Shown piece after piece: positions 55,641 to 63,658 of a stretch of DNA of 64,000 nucleotides (within the stretch, counting starts at the first letter, position 1; the number at the start of each line of letters is the position of its first letter). Below the pieces are notes generated by a model, which was given only the letters and a program-made list of their open reading frames with translations, searched no databases and was not told where the DNA came from. The DNA comes from Microbacterium sp. zg-Y818. Lineage in GTDB: Bacteria > Actinomycetota > Actinomycetes > Actinomycetales > Microbacteriaceae. A program made the translations under genes and the position numbers. The stretch is from assembly GCF_030246905.1 (NCBI RefSeq), contig NZ_CP126741.1:1240001-1304000 (forward strand), read 5' to 3'.

Positions 55641-55672
55641 CCGCCTACGCTAGCCCGCGGGTGGTGGCATCC
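55632..55672 (-). promoter_or_regulatory. Inverted repeat around the ruvC promoter and start codon
   Basis: GGATGCCACC (55632-55641) and GGTGGCATCC (55663-55672) are exact reverse complements. Between them lies the -10 hexamer TAGCGT (55647-55652, minus strand), six nt from the GTG start at 55640. If the message is leaderless only one arm is transcribed, so the repeat would act as DNA (an operator) or as the yebC terminator reading from upstream. Confidence 0.45.
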
Positions 55673-55701
55673 GTCCCAGGCGCTCCGTCCGGTGGGTGCG
55701 T

Positions 55702-56469
55702 TCAGTCGCTCTCGTCGTCGGTTTCGAGCTGGCCCTGCACCTCGGGCGTGAGGTCGAAGTTGCTGAAGACGTTCTGCACGTCGTCGCTGTCCTCGAGCGC
55801 GTCGATGAGACGGAAGACCTTGCGCGCGGTGTCGGCGTCGATCTCGACCTTGAGGTTCGGGACGAACTCCACATCGGCCGATTCGTAGTCGATGCCGGCA
55901 TCCTGCAGCGCCGTGCGCACCTTGACCAGGTCGGAGGCCTCGGTGATGACTTCGAACCCCTGCCCGTGGGGCAGGATCTCCTCGGCGCCGGCGTCGAGAA
56001 CGGCCAGCATGACGTCGTCCTCGGTGGTGTTCTCAGACGACACCACGATGACGCCCTTGCGGGTGAAGTTGTACGCGACGCTGCCGGGATCGGCGAGGTT
56101 GCCGCCGTTGCGCGACAGAGCTGTGCGCACCTCGGCCGCGGCGCGGTTCTTGTTGTCGGTCAGACACTCGATCATGAGTGCCACTCCGTTGGGGCCGTAG
56201 CCCTCGTACATGATCGAGGTGTACTCGACGGCTTCTCCCCCGATGCCCGCACCGCGCTTGATGGCACGGTCGATGTTGTCGTTGGGGACCGACGTCTTCT
56301 TCGCCTTCTGGACGGCGTCGTAGAGCGTCGGGTTGCCTGAGAGATCCGCGCCGCCGAGCTTGGCGGCGACCTCGATGTTCTTGATGAGCTTGGCGAATGA
56401 CTTGGCACGGCGACTGTCGATGACGGCCTTCTTGTGCTTCGTCGTCGCCCACTTGGAGTGGCCGGACAT
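55702..56469 (-). CDS. yebC: YebC/PmpR-family transcriptional regulator
   Basis: Member of the TACO1/YebC family; bacterial homologues act as transcription regulators or help translation of difficult proline stretches. 255 residues. Family start [25 protein letters not shown], then [21 protein letters not shown] and NFTRKGVI. Order yebC-ruvC-ruvA-ruvB is widely conserved. The ATG has TAGACT seven nt upstream. The longer upstream frame is not conserved. Confidence 0.96.
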   Translation of the reverse strand: MSGHSKWATTKHKKAVIDSRRAKSFAKLIKNIEVAAKLGGADLSGNPTLYDAVQKAKKTSVPNDNIDRAIKRGAGIGGEAVEYTSIMYEGYGPNGVALMIECLTDNKNRAAAEVRTALSRNGGNLADPGSVAYNFTRKGVIVVSSENTTEDDVMLAVLDAGAEEILPHGQGFEVITEASDLVKVRTALQDAGIDYESADVEFVPNLKVEIDADTARKVFRLIDALEDSDDVQNVFSNFDLTPEVQGQLETDDESD

Positions 56470-56476
56470 GCGGAAC

Positions 56477-56482
56477 AGTCTA
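56477..56482 (-). promoter_or_regulatory. -10 hexamer of yebC, leaderless arrangement
   Basis: TAGACT on the minus strand, seven nt before the yebC ATG, in the 101-nt gap that divergently faces the decarboxylase gene. Confidence 0.55.
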
Positions 56483-56570
56483 TGGGCAGAGCCCGCGCCT
56501 GTGTACGGCGGCGACGACCACGGCAACGCTGCGCCTGGTGCGGCGCTCCGGTGCGGAGCACACTGGCGGC

Positions 56571-57953
56571 ATGGACGAGAGGGAGCGCGCCCTGGGGGCG
56601 GCATACCGCGCGGCGCTGGCGTTCTTCGACGAGCTCGACGAACGTCCGGTATGGCCACGCGCAGATGTGGACGACATGCTCGCCGCCTTCGGGCGGGAGC
56701 TGCCGGAGAATCCCGTCGACGCGGGTCGGGTGATCGCCGAGCTCGCCGCCCGTGCGCAGCCCGGGCTGGTGGGTATCGCGGGCGGCCGGTTCTTCGGCTT
56801 CGTCATCGGCGGCACCCTGCCGGCTGCGCTGGCCGCCGACTGGCTGGTCTCGGCGTGGGATCAGAACTCCGGTTCCAGCACCATGACGCCTGCCGTCGTC
56901 GCACTGGAGCGGATCGCCGGAGCGTGGACGTGCGAGCTGCTGGGACTCCCCCGCGATGCGTCGGTGGGCTTCGTCACCGGCGCGCAGATGGCCAACTTCG
57001 TCTGCCTGGCCGCGGCGCGTCACGCGGTGCTGCGCCGGGCCGGATGGGACCTGACGCGTGACGGTCTGCGCGGGGCGCCGCCGCTGCGGTTCGTGGTGGG
57101 TGCCGATCGCCACGGCGCCGTCGACCGTGCCCTGCGGTTCGCCGGCGTCGGCGCGGCCGAGATCGCCGTGGTCGCCTCGGACGGTGAGGGGCGGATGTTG
57201 CCGGAGGCACTCTCGGAGACCCTGCGTGCCGAAGAGGGCGCACCGGTGATCGTGTGCCTGCAGGCCGGTGAAGTGCACACGGGGGCGTTCGACCCCTTCG
57301 CGCAGCTGATCCCCCTCGCCCGCAGCCACGGCGCATGGGTGCATGTGGATGGGGCCTTCGGGCTCTGGGCGGCGGCGGCGCCGGAGCTGCGTCACCTCAC
57401 CGAGAGCGTCGGCGAGGCCGACTCCTGGGCCACCGACGGGCACAAGACCCTCAACGTCCCCTACGACTGCGGCATGGCGATCGTGCGGGACCCCGCCGAC
57501 TCGATAGCCCTCTTCCACGCGGGCGGCGACTACCTGATCCACTCGAGCTTGGACCCGTGGGACGTCACCCCCGAGCTTTCGCGACGCGGGCGGGGCGTGC
57601 CCGCGTGGGCTGCGCTGAGATCCCTCGGTCGGGCGGGGGTGGCGGAGATGGTCGCCCGGCTGCACCGGAACGCCCTGCAGCTGGAGATGCGCCTGCGCGG
57701 CATCCCGGGGGTGAGCGTCGTCAACGACGTCGTCTACACACAGGTGATGTTCCGGCTTGACACCGACGGCGATACCCGCGCGCTGGGGGCGGCGATCCTC
57801 GCTGAGGGCACGGCCGCGTTGACCGGTGCCCAGTGGCGCGGCAAGGCGGTGTTGCGCTGCTCCATGTCGAGCTGGGCGACAGCGCCCGACGACATCGATC
57901 GCACGGCGGACGCGATCGCACGCCTGGTGCGCGAACTGCCGACGGCGATCTGA
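56571..57953 (+). CDS. Pyridoxal-phosphate-dependent group II decarboxylase
   Basis: A 460-residue aspartate-aminotransferase-fold enzyme of the aromatic-amino-acid/glutamate decarboxylase family. PLP lysine Lys292 in [16 protein letters not shown], cofactor aspartate Asp260 in WVHVDGAFG, and [15 protein letters not shown] near 136-150. Substrate cannot be read from the sequence; a hydrophobic or aromatic amino acid is usual. ATG at 56571 is preferred to a start 11 codons upstream because [19 protein letters not shown] is the usual first helix. CACACT lies six nt before it, a near-consensus leaderless -10. It is followed by a MocR regulator and pdxY, so the three may form a PLP-related unit. 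Confidence 0.88.
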   Translation: MDERERALGAAYRAALAFFDELDERPVWPRADVDDMLAAFGRELPENPVDAGRVIAELAARAQPGLVGIAGGRFFGFVIGGTLPAALAADWLVSAWDQNSGSSTMTPAVVALERIAGAWTCELLGLPRDASVGFVTGAQMANFVCLAAARHAVLRRAGWDLTRDGLRGAPPLRFVVGADRHGAVDRALRFAGVGAAEIAVVASDGEGRMLPEALSETLRAEEGAPVIVCLQAGEVHTGAFDPFAQLIPLARSHGAWVHVDGAFGLWAAAAPELRHLTESVGEADSWATDGHKTLNVPYDCGMAIVRDPADSIALFHAGGDYLIHSSLDPWDVTPELSRRGRGVPAWAALRSLGRAGVAEMVARLHRNALQLEMRLRGIPGVSVVNDVVYTQVMFRLDTDGDTRALGAAILAEGTAALTGAQWRGKAVLRCSMSSWATAPDDIDRTADAIARLVRELPTAI

Positions 57954-57980
57954 CGCCCTGTCGGCCCTGGTGCGTCCGTT

Positions 57981-57992
57981 TGGCCTAGGCCA
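57981..57992. promoter_or_regulatory. 12-bp palindrome before the MocR gene, candidate operator
   Basis: TGGCCTAGGCCA is a perfect inverted repeat 20 bp before the MocR ATG. A TAGCAT hexamer follows at 57998-58003, nine nt before the ATG. The palindrome falls between the -35 and -10 regions, where a repressor would block. MocR proteins often bind their own promoter region, so autoregulation is a reasonable guess. Confidence 0.4.
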
Positions 57993-58012
57993 GACGCTAG
58001 CATGGGGCCGTT

Positions 58013-59383
58013 ATGGGCGGAGCGGGCGGAACGGGTCAGGCGATCACGGGATCTTCGGCGGCGGAGATCGCCGAGAGCGTCCGCGCGCTCGTCGACAGCG
58101 GGCGCCTCTCCCCCGGCGATCCGCTGCCTCCGGTGCGCATGCTCGCCGATCGCCTCGCCGTGAATCGCAACACGGTCGTGGCGGCCTACCGCCTGTTGGC
58201 GCAGGCCGGTGCGGTGACCGGGCACGGGCGCGGCGGCACGCGCGTGAGCGCACCCTCGCCGATGCCGGTGGAAGGCTACGCGCACGGCAGCGACCTGCGC
58301 GACGTGGCGGACGGCAACCCCGACCCCGCCCTGATCCCGGACCCTTCGCGCGCGCTGGCCGCTCTCGCGGGGCGCCCGGTGCTCTACGGAGAGCCGGTGG
58401 TCGACCCGGACCTGGAACGGTGGGCACGGGCGTGGATGGCTCCTGACGTGCCGGACCCGGAGGGGATGCAGGTGACGGTCACGGGCGGTGCCGTCGACGC
58501 GATCGAGCGCCTGCTGGCCGAGGCTCTGGTGCGCGACGACGGCGTCGCTTTGGAGGACCCGTGCTTTCTCTCCAGCATGCGGACGGTGCGGCTCGGCGGC
58601 TACCGTCCGGTTTCGGTCCCGGTGGACGACGAGGGGATGACCGTCGAGGGACTCCGCGCCGCCCTCGCGCACGGGGTGCGCGCCGTCATCTGCACTCCCC
58701 GCGCCCAGAACCCCACCGGCGCGAGCCTCACGCCCGAGCGCGCAGCGCAGCTGCGGGAGGTGCTGGCGCCGCACCCGTATGCCCTCGTGATCGTCGACGA
58801 TCACTTCTCGCTGCTCACTCGCCGGCCGTACCACTCGATCGTCCCGCCGGGGCACCGTCGCTGGGCGCTCATCCGGTCGGTGTCGAAATTCCTCGGGCCG
58901 GACATGTGCCTCGCCGTGACCGCGACCGATGCCGGCACCGCCGAGCGCCTGGCGGGCCGGTTGAGCCCGGGCAGCACGTGGGTCAGTCATCTGCTGCAGC
59001 GTCTCACCGTGGCGCTCGTCACCGACACGCGGGTCATGGATGCCGTCGACAGCGCCGGCGAGCACTACCTGCGACGCAACCGTGCGTTCGCCGCGCGGCT
59101 GGTCGCGCACGGAATCCACGCCGATGCCGGCGACGGTCTCAGCCTGTGGGTCGACGTAGGCGCGCCGGCCCGCACCGTCGCCGAACAGCTCGAGAGGCGC
59201 GGCTGGCTCGCCCGCCCGGGCGACGAGTTCGCGCTCGCCGACCCCGCAGCGACGCGGCGGCTCCGGCTGACCGTGCACACTCTCTCCGACGACGACGCCG
59301 AACGGCTCGCAATCGACCTCGCCGCCGCCCGTGCGGCCGCCGCCCAGCAAAGCCCGCCTCTCAGCGAAGCCCGTCTCCCATGA
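58013..59383 (+). CDS. MocR/PdxR-type GntR-aminotransferase regulator
   Basis: A 456-residue fusion of an N-terminal GntR winged helix (about residues 14-78, with LPPVRMLADRLAVNRNTVVAAYRLL) and a C-terminal aminotransferase-like domain (about 95-445). The PLP-binding lysine is kept as Lys292 in SVSKFLGPDMC, and NPTGASLTPERA matches the fold-type I motif, so it should sense PLP or a PLP-bound ligand. It lies directly before pdxY (pyridoxal kinase), the typical partner of PdxR/PtsJ-like MocR regulators. The ATG at 58013 has no Shine-Dalgarno sequence. Confidence 0.9.
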   Translation: MGGAGGTGQAITGSSAAEIAESVRALVDSGRLSPGDPLPPVRMLADRLAVNRNTVVAAYRLLAQAGAVTGHGRGGTRVSAPSPMPVEGYAHGSDLRDVADGNPDPALIPDPSRALAALAGRPVLYGEPVVDPDLERWARAWMAPDVPDPEGMQVTVTGGAVDAIERLLAEALVRDDGVALEDPCFLSSMRTVRLGGYRPVSVPVDDEGMTVEGLRAALAHGVRAVICTPRAQNPTGASLTPERAAQLREVLAPHPYALVIVDDHFSLLTRRPYHSIVPPGHRRWALIRSVSKFLGPDMCLAVTATDAGTAERLAGRLSPGSTWVSHLLQRLTVALVTDTRVMDAVDSAGEHYLRRNRAFAARLVAHGIHADAGDGLSLWVDVGAPARTVAEQLERRGWLARPGDEFALADPAATRRLRLTVHTLSDDDAERLAIDLAAARAAAAQQSPPLSEARLP

Positions 59384-59399
59384 AAGAAGGTCACCACCC

Positions 59400-60251
59400 G
59401 TGAAGATCCTGTCCATCCAGTCCGCCGTCGCCTACGGTCACGTCGGCAACTCCGCCGCGGTGTTCCCGCTTCAGCGCATCGGCGTCGAGGTGCTTCCGGT
59501 GTACACCGTCACCTTCTCGAATCACACCGGCTACGGTGCCTGGCGCGGCCCGCTCATCTCTCCCGACGACGTGCGCGAGGTCATCACCGGCATCGAGGAG
59601 CGCGGTGTCTTCGGCGAGATCGACGTCGTCCTGTCGGGGTACCAGGGCAGCGAGGGCATCGGCGATGTCATCGTCGACGCCGTTGCCCGGGTGAAGGCGG
59701 CCAATCCGGATGCCGTGTACGCGTGCGACCCCGTGATGGGCAACGCCAAGTCCGGATGCTTCGTCGCTCCGGCCATTCCCGTGCTGCTGCGGGAGAAAGT
59801 CGTCCCGGCGGCGGACATCATCACGCCCAACCAGTTCGAGCTGGGCTTTCTCACCAGCACCGAGCCGGCGACGATCGAGGAGACGCTGGAGTCGGCGGAT
59901 CTCGCGCGGGCGATGGGGCCTCGAACGGTGCTCGTCACGAGCGTCGAGCGCCCCGACCGTGCCGACGGGACCATCGAGATGCTCGTGGTCGACGACGCCG
60001 GCGCGTGGATCGTGCAGACTCCGCTGCTGCCGATGAAGGCCAACGGGTCGGGCGATGTGACGGCGGCGCTGTTCACCGCGCATTACCGGCGCACCGGCAG
60101 TGCCGCGGAGGCGCTGGCGAGCACCACGTCGAGTGTCTTCGACCTGCTGCGCACGACCCACGAGTCCGGCCAGCGGGAGCTCGCCCTCGTGGAGTCGCAG
60201 GAGTTCTACGCCCACCCGCGGCTGCAGTTCGACGTGCAGCAGGTGCGCTGA
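59400..60251 (+). CDS. pdxY: Pyridoxal kinase
   Basis: Phosphorylates pyridoxal in PLP salvage. 283 residues, ribokinase fold. The substrate loop reads SIQSAVAYGHVGN (residues 5-17), then TVTFSNHTGYGAWRG, DVVLSGYQG, DPVMGN, TPNQFELGFL, and the catalytic NGSGDVTAALF. GTG start with AAAGAAGG upstream; a longer frame runs into the MocR gene. Sixteen nt after the MocR stop, so co-transcribed with it. Confidence 0.96.
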   Translation: MKILSIQSAVAYGHVGNSAAVFPLQRIGVEVLPVYTVTFSNHTGYGAWRGPLISPDDVREVITGIEERGVFGEIDVVLSGYQGSEGIGDVIVDAVARVKAANPDAVYACDPVMGNAKSGCFVAPAIPVLLREKVVPAADIITPNQFELGFLTSTEPATIEETLESADLARAMGPRTVLVTSVERPDRADGTIEMLVVDDAGAWIVQTPLLPMKANGSGDVTAALFTAHYRRTGSAAEALASTTSSVFDLLRTTHESGQRELALVESQEFYAHPRLQFDVQQVR

Positions 60252-60255
60252 GAGC

Positions 60256-60280
60256 GAGGGGCCGGCTCAGCCGGCCCCTC
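60256..60280. terminator. Bidirectional terminator between pdxY and the lipoprotein gene
   Basis: GAGGGGCCGGC and GCCGGCCCCTC form a perfect 11-bp stem with a 3-nt loop. It lies 4 nt after the pdxY stop (plus) and 4 nt after the lipoprotein stop (minus), so it can end both convergent genes. Confidence 0.75.
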
Positions 60281-60284
60281 CTCG

Positions 60285-60893
60285 TCAGTAGACGCCGCCG
60301 GTCTCGCTCCAGGCCGACTCCCACTGCGGGGCGTCGGCGGGGCAGAGGAAGCCGGTGCCGAACACCATGATGCTCAGAGCGCCCTCGATGGCCTGCGGGT
60401 CGCCACCGGAAACGGCGGCGATGAGGGGCGAGCTGTTGACGTGTGCGCGGAACACCTCGACGTCCACGGCGTGACCGTTGAGGATCGATGTCTCGCAGGC
60501 GTCCAGCGCGAGGGCGAGCGTGATGCTCTCTGCATTGGCATCCCACGTGCCGCCCTGCGACTCGACGTACGCGCGTTGCTGGCTGATGAGCTCCGTCTGC
60601 TCCGGCGTCTTCGCGACGAGCGGAGTGCCGTCCAGCGGCTGCTGCTGGGCCTCGATGAAGGCATCGCGCTCCGCGAACGCGGCTTCCATGTCGACGGCGG
60701 CATCGTCCTGCGGCGCGGTGGCCTCGTCGGCGGTGGCCTCGTCGGTGGCCTCCGGTGCGGGTGTGGAGATGCTGTCTTCTGGGACGTCGATGCGCTGCGC
60801 CCCTTCGGTCGAATAGATGGAGCACGCCGTCAGCGAGACGGCGAGGAGCGCGGCGGCAGCAGTGGCGGTGAGCGCGCGGTGGGGGGACATCAT
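60285..60893 (-). CDS. Hypothetical lipoprotein
   Basis: A 202-residue protein with a lipoprotein signal peptide: positively charged start, hydrophobic core TAAAALLAVS, lipobox LTAC with Cys24. The mature part begins with a Glu/Ala/Thr-rich linker (PEATDEATADEATAPQ) and ends with a small domain containing two cysteines (DACETSI, FLCPADAP), perhaps disulfide-bonded outside the cell. No known family recognised. A TAGCCT at 60925-60930 and GAGGAAA before the ATG are its likely expression signals. Two adjacent ATGs (60893, 60890) are possible starts. Confidence 0.8.
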   Translation of the reverse strand: MMSPHRALTATAAAALLAVSLTACSIYSTEGAQRIDVPEDSISTPAPEATDEATADEATAPQDDAAVDMEAAFAERDAFIEAQQQPLDGTPLVAKTPEQTELISQQRAYVESQGGTWDANAESITLALALDACETSILNGHAVDVEVFRAHVNSSPLIAAVSGGDPQAIEGALSIMVFGTGFLCPADAPQWESAWSETGGVY

Positions 60894-60941
60894 GGAAAGG
60901 GTTTCCTCTCGAAAGCGTCCCGCCAGGCTACCGGGATGCGT

Positions 60942-61484
60942 TCACCCTTGCGGCCAGGCTGTGGAGACCGCTACCCTCACCTCTCCCAGGAGCTGCGGCA
61001 GGGCCTTGGTCTTGGCGATGATCGGGAAGAAGTTCGCGTCTGTCGCCCACCGCGGCACGATGTGCTGGTGCAGGTGCTCGTCCACGCCGGCACCGGCTAC
61101 CGCGCCCTGGTTCATGCCGATGTTGAAGCCGTCGCAGCGCGCCACCTCGCGCAGTACGCGCATGCCCGTCTGCGTGAGCTCGGCGATCTCGGCGACCTCC
61201 TCGGTCGTCGCCTGGTCATAGGTCGCGACGTGGCGGTACGGGCACACCAGCAGGTGGCCGGAGTTGTACGGGAAGAGATTGAGCAGCACGTAGGCGGTGC
61301 GTCCGCGGTGCACGATCAGCCCGTCGGCATCCGATTTCTCGGGGGCGGCGCAGAACGGGCATTGCGCCCGCATCGCCTCGGCGCCCGCATGGATGTACGC
61401 CATGCGGTGCGGCGTCCACAGCCGCTGGAACTCGTCGGGCACGCCGGCGAGGGTCGCCGCGTCGACGAGTTCCTCGTCGGTCAC
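60942..61484 (-). CDS. HIT-family protein, Ap4A phosphorylase-like
   Basis: A 180-residue histidine-triad protein. HLHQH (His137, His139, His141) is the catalytic triad, and CPFC (42-45) with His77-type ligands forms the zinc site of the larger HIT subgroup. It overlaps the thrS stop (GTGA). The same pair is found as Rv2614c-Rv2613c in Mycobacterium tuberculosis, where the HIT protein is an Ap4A phosphorylase; dinucleoside tetraphosphates are by-products of tRNA synthetases such as ThrS, so the pairing makes sense. Substrate is inferred by position and family. Confidence 0.9.
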   Translation of the reverse strand: MTDEELVDAATLAGVPDEFQRLWTPHRMAYIHAGAEAMRAQCPFCAAPEKSDADGLIVHRGRTAYVLLNLFPYNSGHLLVCPYRHVATYDQATTEEVAEIAELTQTGMRVLREVARCDGFNIGMNQGAVAGAGVDEHLHQHIVPRWATDANFFPIIAKTKALPQLLGEVRVAVSTAWPQG

Positions 61485-63490
61485 GTCAGATCCTCTGCCG
61501 TGTCCACGAGGGTGTGGTCGGCGATGGCGCGCAGCACCAGGGCGATGGCGTCGTCGACGGGCACCCCGTTCGTCTGCGTGCCGTCGCGGAAGCGGAACGA
61601 CACGGTGCCCGCGGAGCGGTCCTGCTCACCTGCGATCAGCTGCAGCGGCACCTTCTGCGTGGTGTGGGTGCGGATCTTCTTCTGCATGCGGTCGTCGGAG
61701 TGGTCGACCTCGGCACGCACGCCCTGCATCCGCAGCTGGTCGACGATGCCGTCCAGGTAGTCGCCGTACTGCTCGGCGACGGGGATGGCGACGACCTGCA
61801 CGGGCGCGAGCCACACCGGGAAGGCGCCTGCGTAGTGCTCGAGCAGGATCGCGAAGAACCGCTCGATCGAGCCGAAAAGCGCCCGGTGGATCATGATCGG
61901 CCGGTGCTTCTCGCCGTCGGGACCGGTGTATTCGAGGTCGAAGCGCTCCGGCAGGTTGACGTCGACCTGCACGGTGGACAGCTGCCAGGTGCGGCCGATG
62001 GCGTCGCGGGTCTTCAGATCGATCTTGGGTCCGTAGAACGCGGCCTCGCCGGGGACCTCGGTGACCTTCAGGCCGCTGGAGTGCGCGACGTTGCGGAGGG
62101 CGTTGGTGGAGTATTCCCAGAACTCCTCCGAGCCGATCCACTTCTCCTTCTCGTCGTCGCGCATCGACAGCTCGAGCTCGAAGTCCTCGAGCCCGAAGTC
62201 GCGCAGCATCGAGAGGACGAACTCCAGCACCCGGGTGGTCTCCGCCTCGAGCTGGTCGGGGGTGACGAACAGGTGCGAGTCGTCCTGCGTGAAGCCGCGC
62301 ACGCGGGTGAGACCGTGAAGGGCGCCAGAGAGCTCGTTGCGGTACACCGTGCCGTTCTCAGCGAGGCGCATGGGCAGGTCGCGGTAGCTGCGGGCACGCT
62401 CCTTGTAGATGAGGATGTGCATCGGGCAGTTCATGGGCTTCAGGTAGTAATCCTGACCCTGCTTGACGATGTGACCCTCGGCGTCGCGCTCCTCGTCCAT
62501 GCGGATGGGCGGGAACATGCCCTCGCGGTAGGTGACGAGGTGGTTGGACTGCAGGAAGAGGTCTTCCTTGGAGATGTGCGGGGTGTACACGTAGGTGTAC
62601 CCGCCCTCGATGTGGCGGCGACGGGCGTGCTGCTCCATCTCGCCACGGACCACACCGCCCTTGGGGTGCCACACCGACAGCCCGGAGCCGATCTCATCGG
62701 GGAACGAGAACAGGTCCAGCTCCTTGCCGAGCTTGCGGTGATCGCGCTTGGCGGCCTCTTCAAGACGCTGCTGGTAGGCGCGCAGCTCGTCCTTGGTGGG
62801 CCATGCGGTGCCGTAGATGCGCTGCAGCTGCGGGTTCTTCTCGCTGCCGCGCCAGTAGGCCCCGGCGATGCGGGTGAGGTCCCAGCCGTTGCCGACCATG
62901 CGCGTGCCCGGCACGTGCGGCCCGCGGCACAGGTCCTTCCACACCGTCTCGCCGTCGCGGCTCACGTTGTCGTAGATGGTGAGCTCACCGGCGCCCACCT
63001 CGACCGATGCGCCCTCGGCGGCATCCTTCGATGCACCCTTCAGGTCGATCAGCTCGAGCTTGAAGGGCTCGTCGACGAGCTCTGCGCGTGCCTCTTCGTC
63101 GGTGACGACGCGGCGCACGAAGCGCTGGCCCTCGCGGACGATGCGCTCCATCTCCTTCTTGATCGCCTTGAGGTCCTCGGGAGTGAAGGGCTCATCGACG
63201 CCGAAGTCGTAGTAGAACCCGTTCTCGATCGGCGGGCCGATGCCGAGGTTCGCCTGCGGCCGGATGCGCTGCACCGCCTGGGCGAGGACGTGCGCCGTCG
63301 AGTGGCGCAGGATCGACAGGCCGTCTGGGCTGTCGATCGTCACGGGCTCGACCTCGTCGGTCTCGCCGACGGTCGTGGCGAGGTCTTTGAGCTCGCCGTT
63401 CACGCGCAGCGCGATCACGCTGCGGTCGGGGAACAGGGCGAACCCGTCGGCGGGGTAGGTCACGTCTGAGGGGATCACGACGTCAGTCAC
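61481..63490 (-). CDS. thrS: Threonyl-tRNA synthetase
   Basis: Charges tRNA-Thr and edits serine. 669 residues. N-terminal region is short before the editing domain; the editing-site histidines are in [11 protein letters not shown] (His63, His67), and the catalytic class II domain has PMNCPMH with the zinc cysteine, [23 protein letters not shown] (motif 2) and [19 protein letters not shown] (motif 3). C-terminal anticodon domain follows. GTG start with GGAG about 8 nt upstream; this GGAG lies in a small hairpin (63496-63507). Preceded by a candidate leader peptide. Confidence 0.98.
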   Translation of the reverse strand: MTDVVIPSDVTYPADGFALFPDRSVIALRVNGELKDLATTVGETDEVEPVTIDSPDGLSILRHSTAHVLAQAVQRIRPQANLGIGPPIENGFYYDFGVDEPFTPEDLKAIKKEMERIVREGQRFVRRVVTDEEARAELVDEPFKLELIDLKGASKDAAEGASVEVGAGELTIYDNVSRDGETVWKDLCRGPHVPGTRMVGNGWDLTRIAGAYWRGSEKNPQLQRIYGTAWPTKDELRAYQQRLEEAAKRDHRKLGKELDLFSFPDEIGSGLSVWHPKGGVVRGEMEQHARRRHIEGGYTYVYTPHISKEDLFLQSNHLVTYREGMFPPIRMDEERDAEGHIVKQGQDYYLKPMNCPMHILIYKERARSYRDLPMRLAENGTVYRNELSGALHGLTRVRGFTQDDSHLFVTPDQLEAETTRVLEFVLSMLRDFGLEDFELELSMRDDEKEKWIGSEEFWEYSTNALRNVAHSSGLKVTEVPGEAAFYGPKIDLKTRDAIGRTWQLSTVQVDVNLPERFDLEYTGPDGEKHRPIMIHRALFGSIERFFAILLEHYAGAFPVWLAPVQVVAIPVAEQYGDYLDGIVDQLRMQGVRAEVDHSDDRMQKKIRTHTTQKVPLQLIAGEQDRSAGTVSFRFRDGTQTNGVPVDDAIALVLRAIADHTLVDTAEDLT

Positions 63491-63495
63491 AGGAA

Positions 63496-63550
63496 CTTCT
63501 CCAGAAGGTGGCTCGGAACAATGGCTGCTCAGCTTCGGGCGCGCGCGCCC
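63496..63550 (-). promoter_or_regulatory. Hairpins between the leader peptide and thrS
   Basis: 63537-63550 (GGGCGCGCGCGCCC) is a 14-nt palindrome between the leader-peptide stop and thrS. 63496-63507 (CUUC-UGGA-GAAG in the RNA) holds the thrS GGAG in its loop. A longer GCUUC/GAAGC pairing could also form. Alternative foldings driven by ribosome position would give attenuation, but this is inferred from structure alone. Confidence 0.4.
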
Positions 63551-63557
63551 TGCCCGC

Positions 63558-63626
63558 TCAGGCCTGAAGCGTTCGCGTGCCGGAGGCCGCGACGACGTTC
63601 GCAGCGGTCGTCCGGCTCAGTTCCAT
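63558..63626 (-). CDS. Candidate threonine-containing leader peptide of thrS
   Basis: A 22-residue open frame: [15 protein letters not shown] followed by GTRTLQA, with four threonines (residues 6, 7, 17, 19). It ends 67 nt before the thrS GTG. A TAGAAT hexamer lies seven nt before its ATG, the same leaderless spacing as at several real genes here, so it is probably translated. Threonine codons ahead of hairpins and thrS suggest ribosome-mediated attenuation. The threonine content could be chance in GC-rich DNA (ACG and ACC are common). Confidence 0.45.
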   Translation of the reverse strand: MELSRTTAANVVAASGTRTLQA

Positions 63627-63633
63627 GGGCACG

Positions 63634-63639
63634 ATTCTA
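63634..63639 (-). promoter_or_regulatory. -10 hexamer of the thrS transcript
   Basis: TAGAAT on the minus strand, seven nt before the ATG of the leader peptide at 63626. It is the best -10 upstream of thrS. No -35 of TTGACA type is seen. Confidence 0.55.
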
Positions 63640-63658
63640 GTGGGGTGCGCGGGCCGCG

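Noticed and set aside
63491..63640. T-box riboswitch before thrS.
   Set aside because: No AGGGUGGNACCGCG T-box sequence or specifier stem; the short leader peptide is a better explanation.
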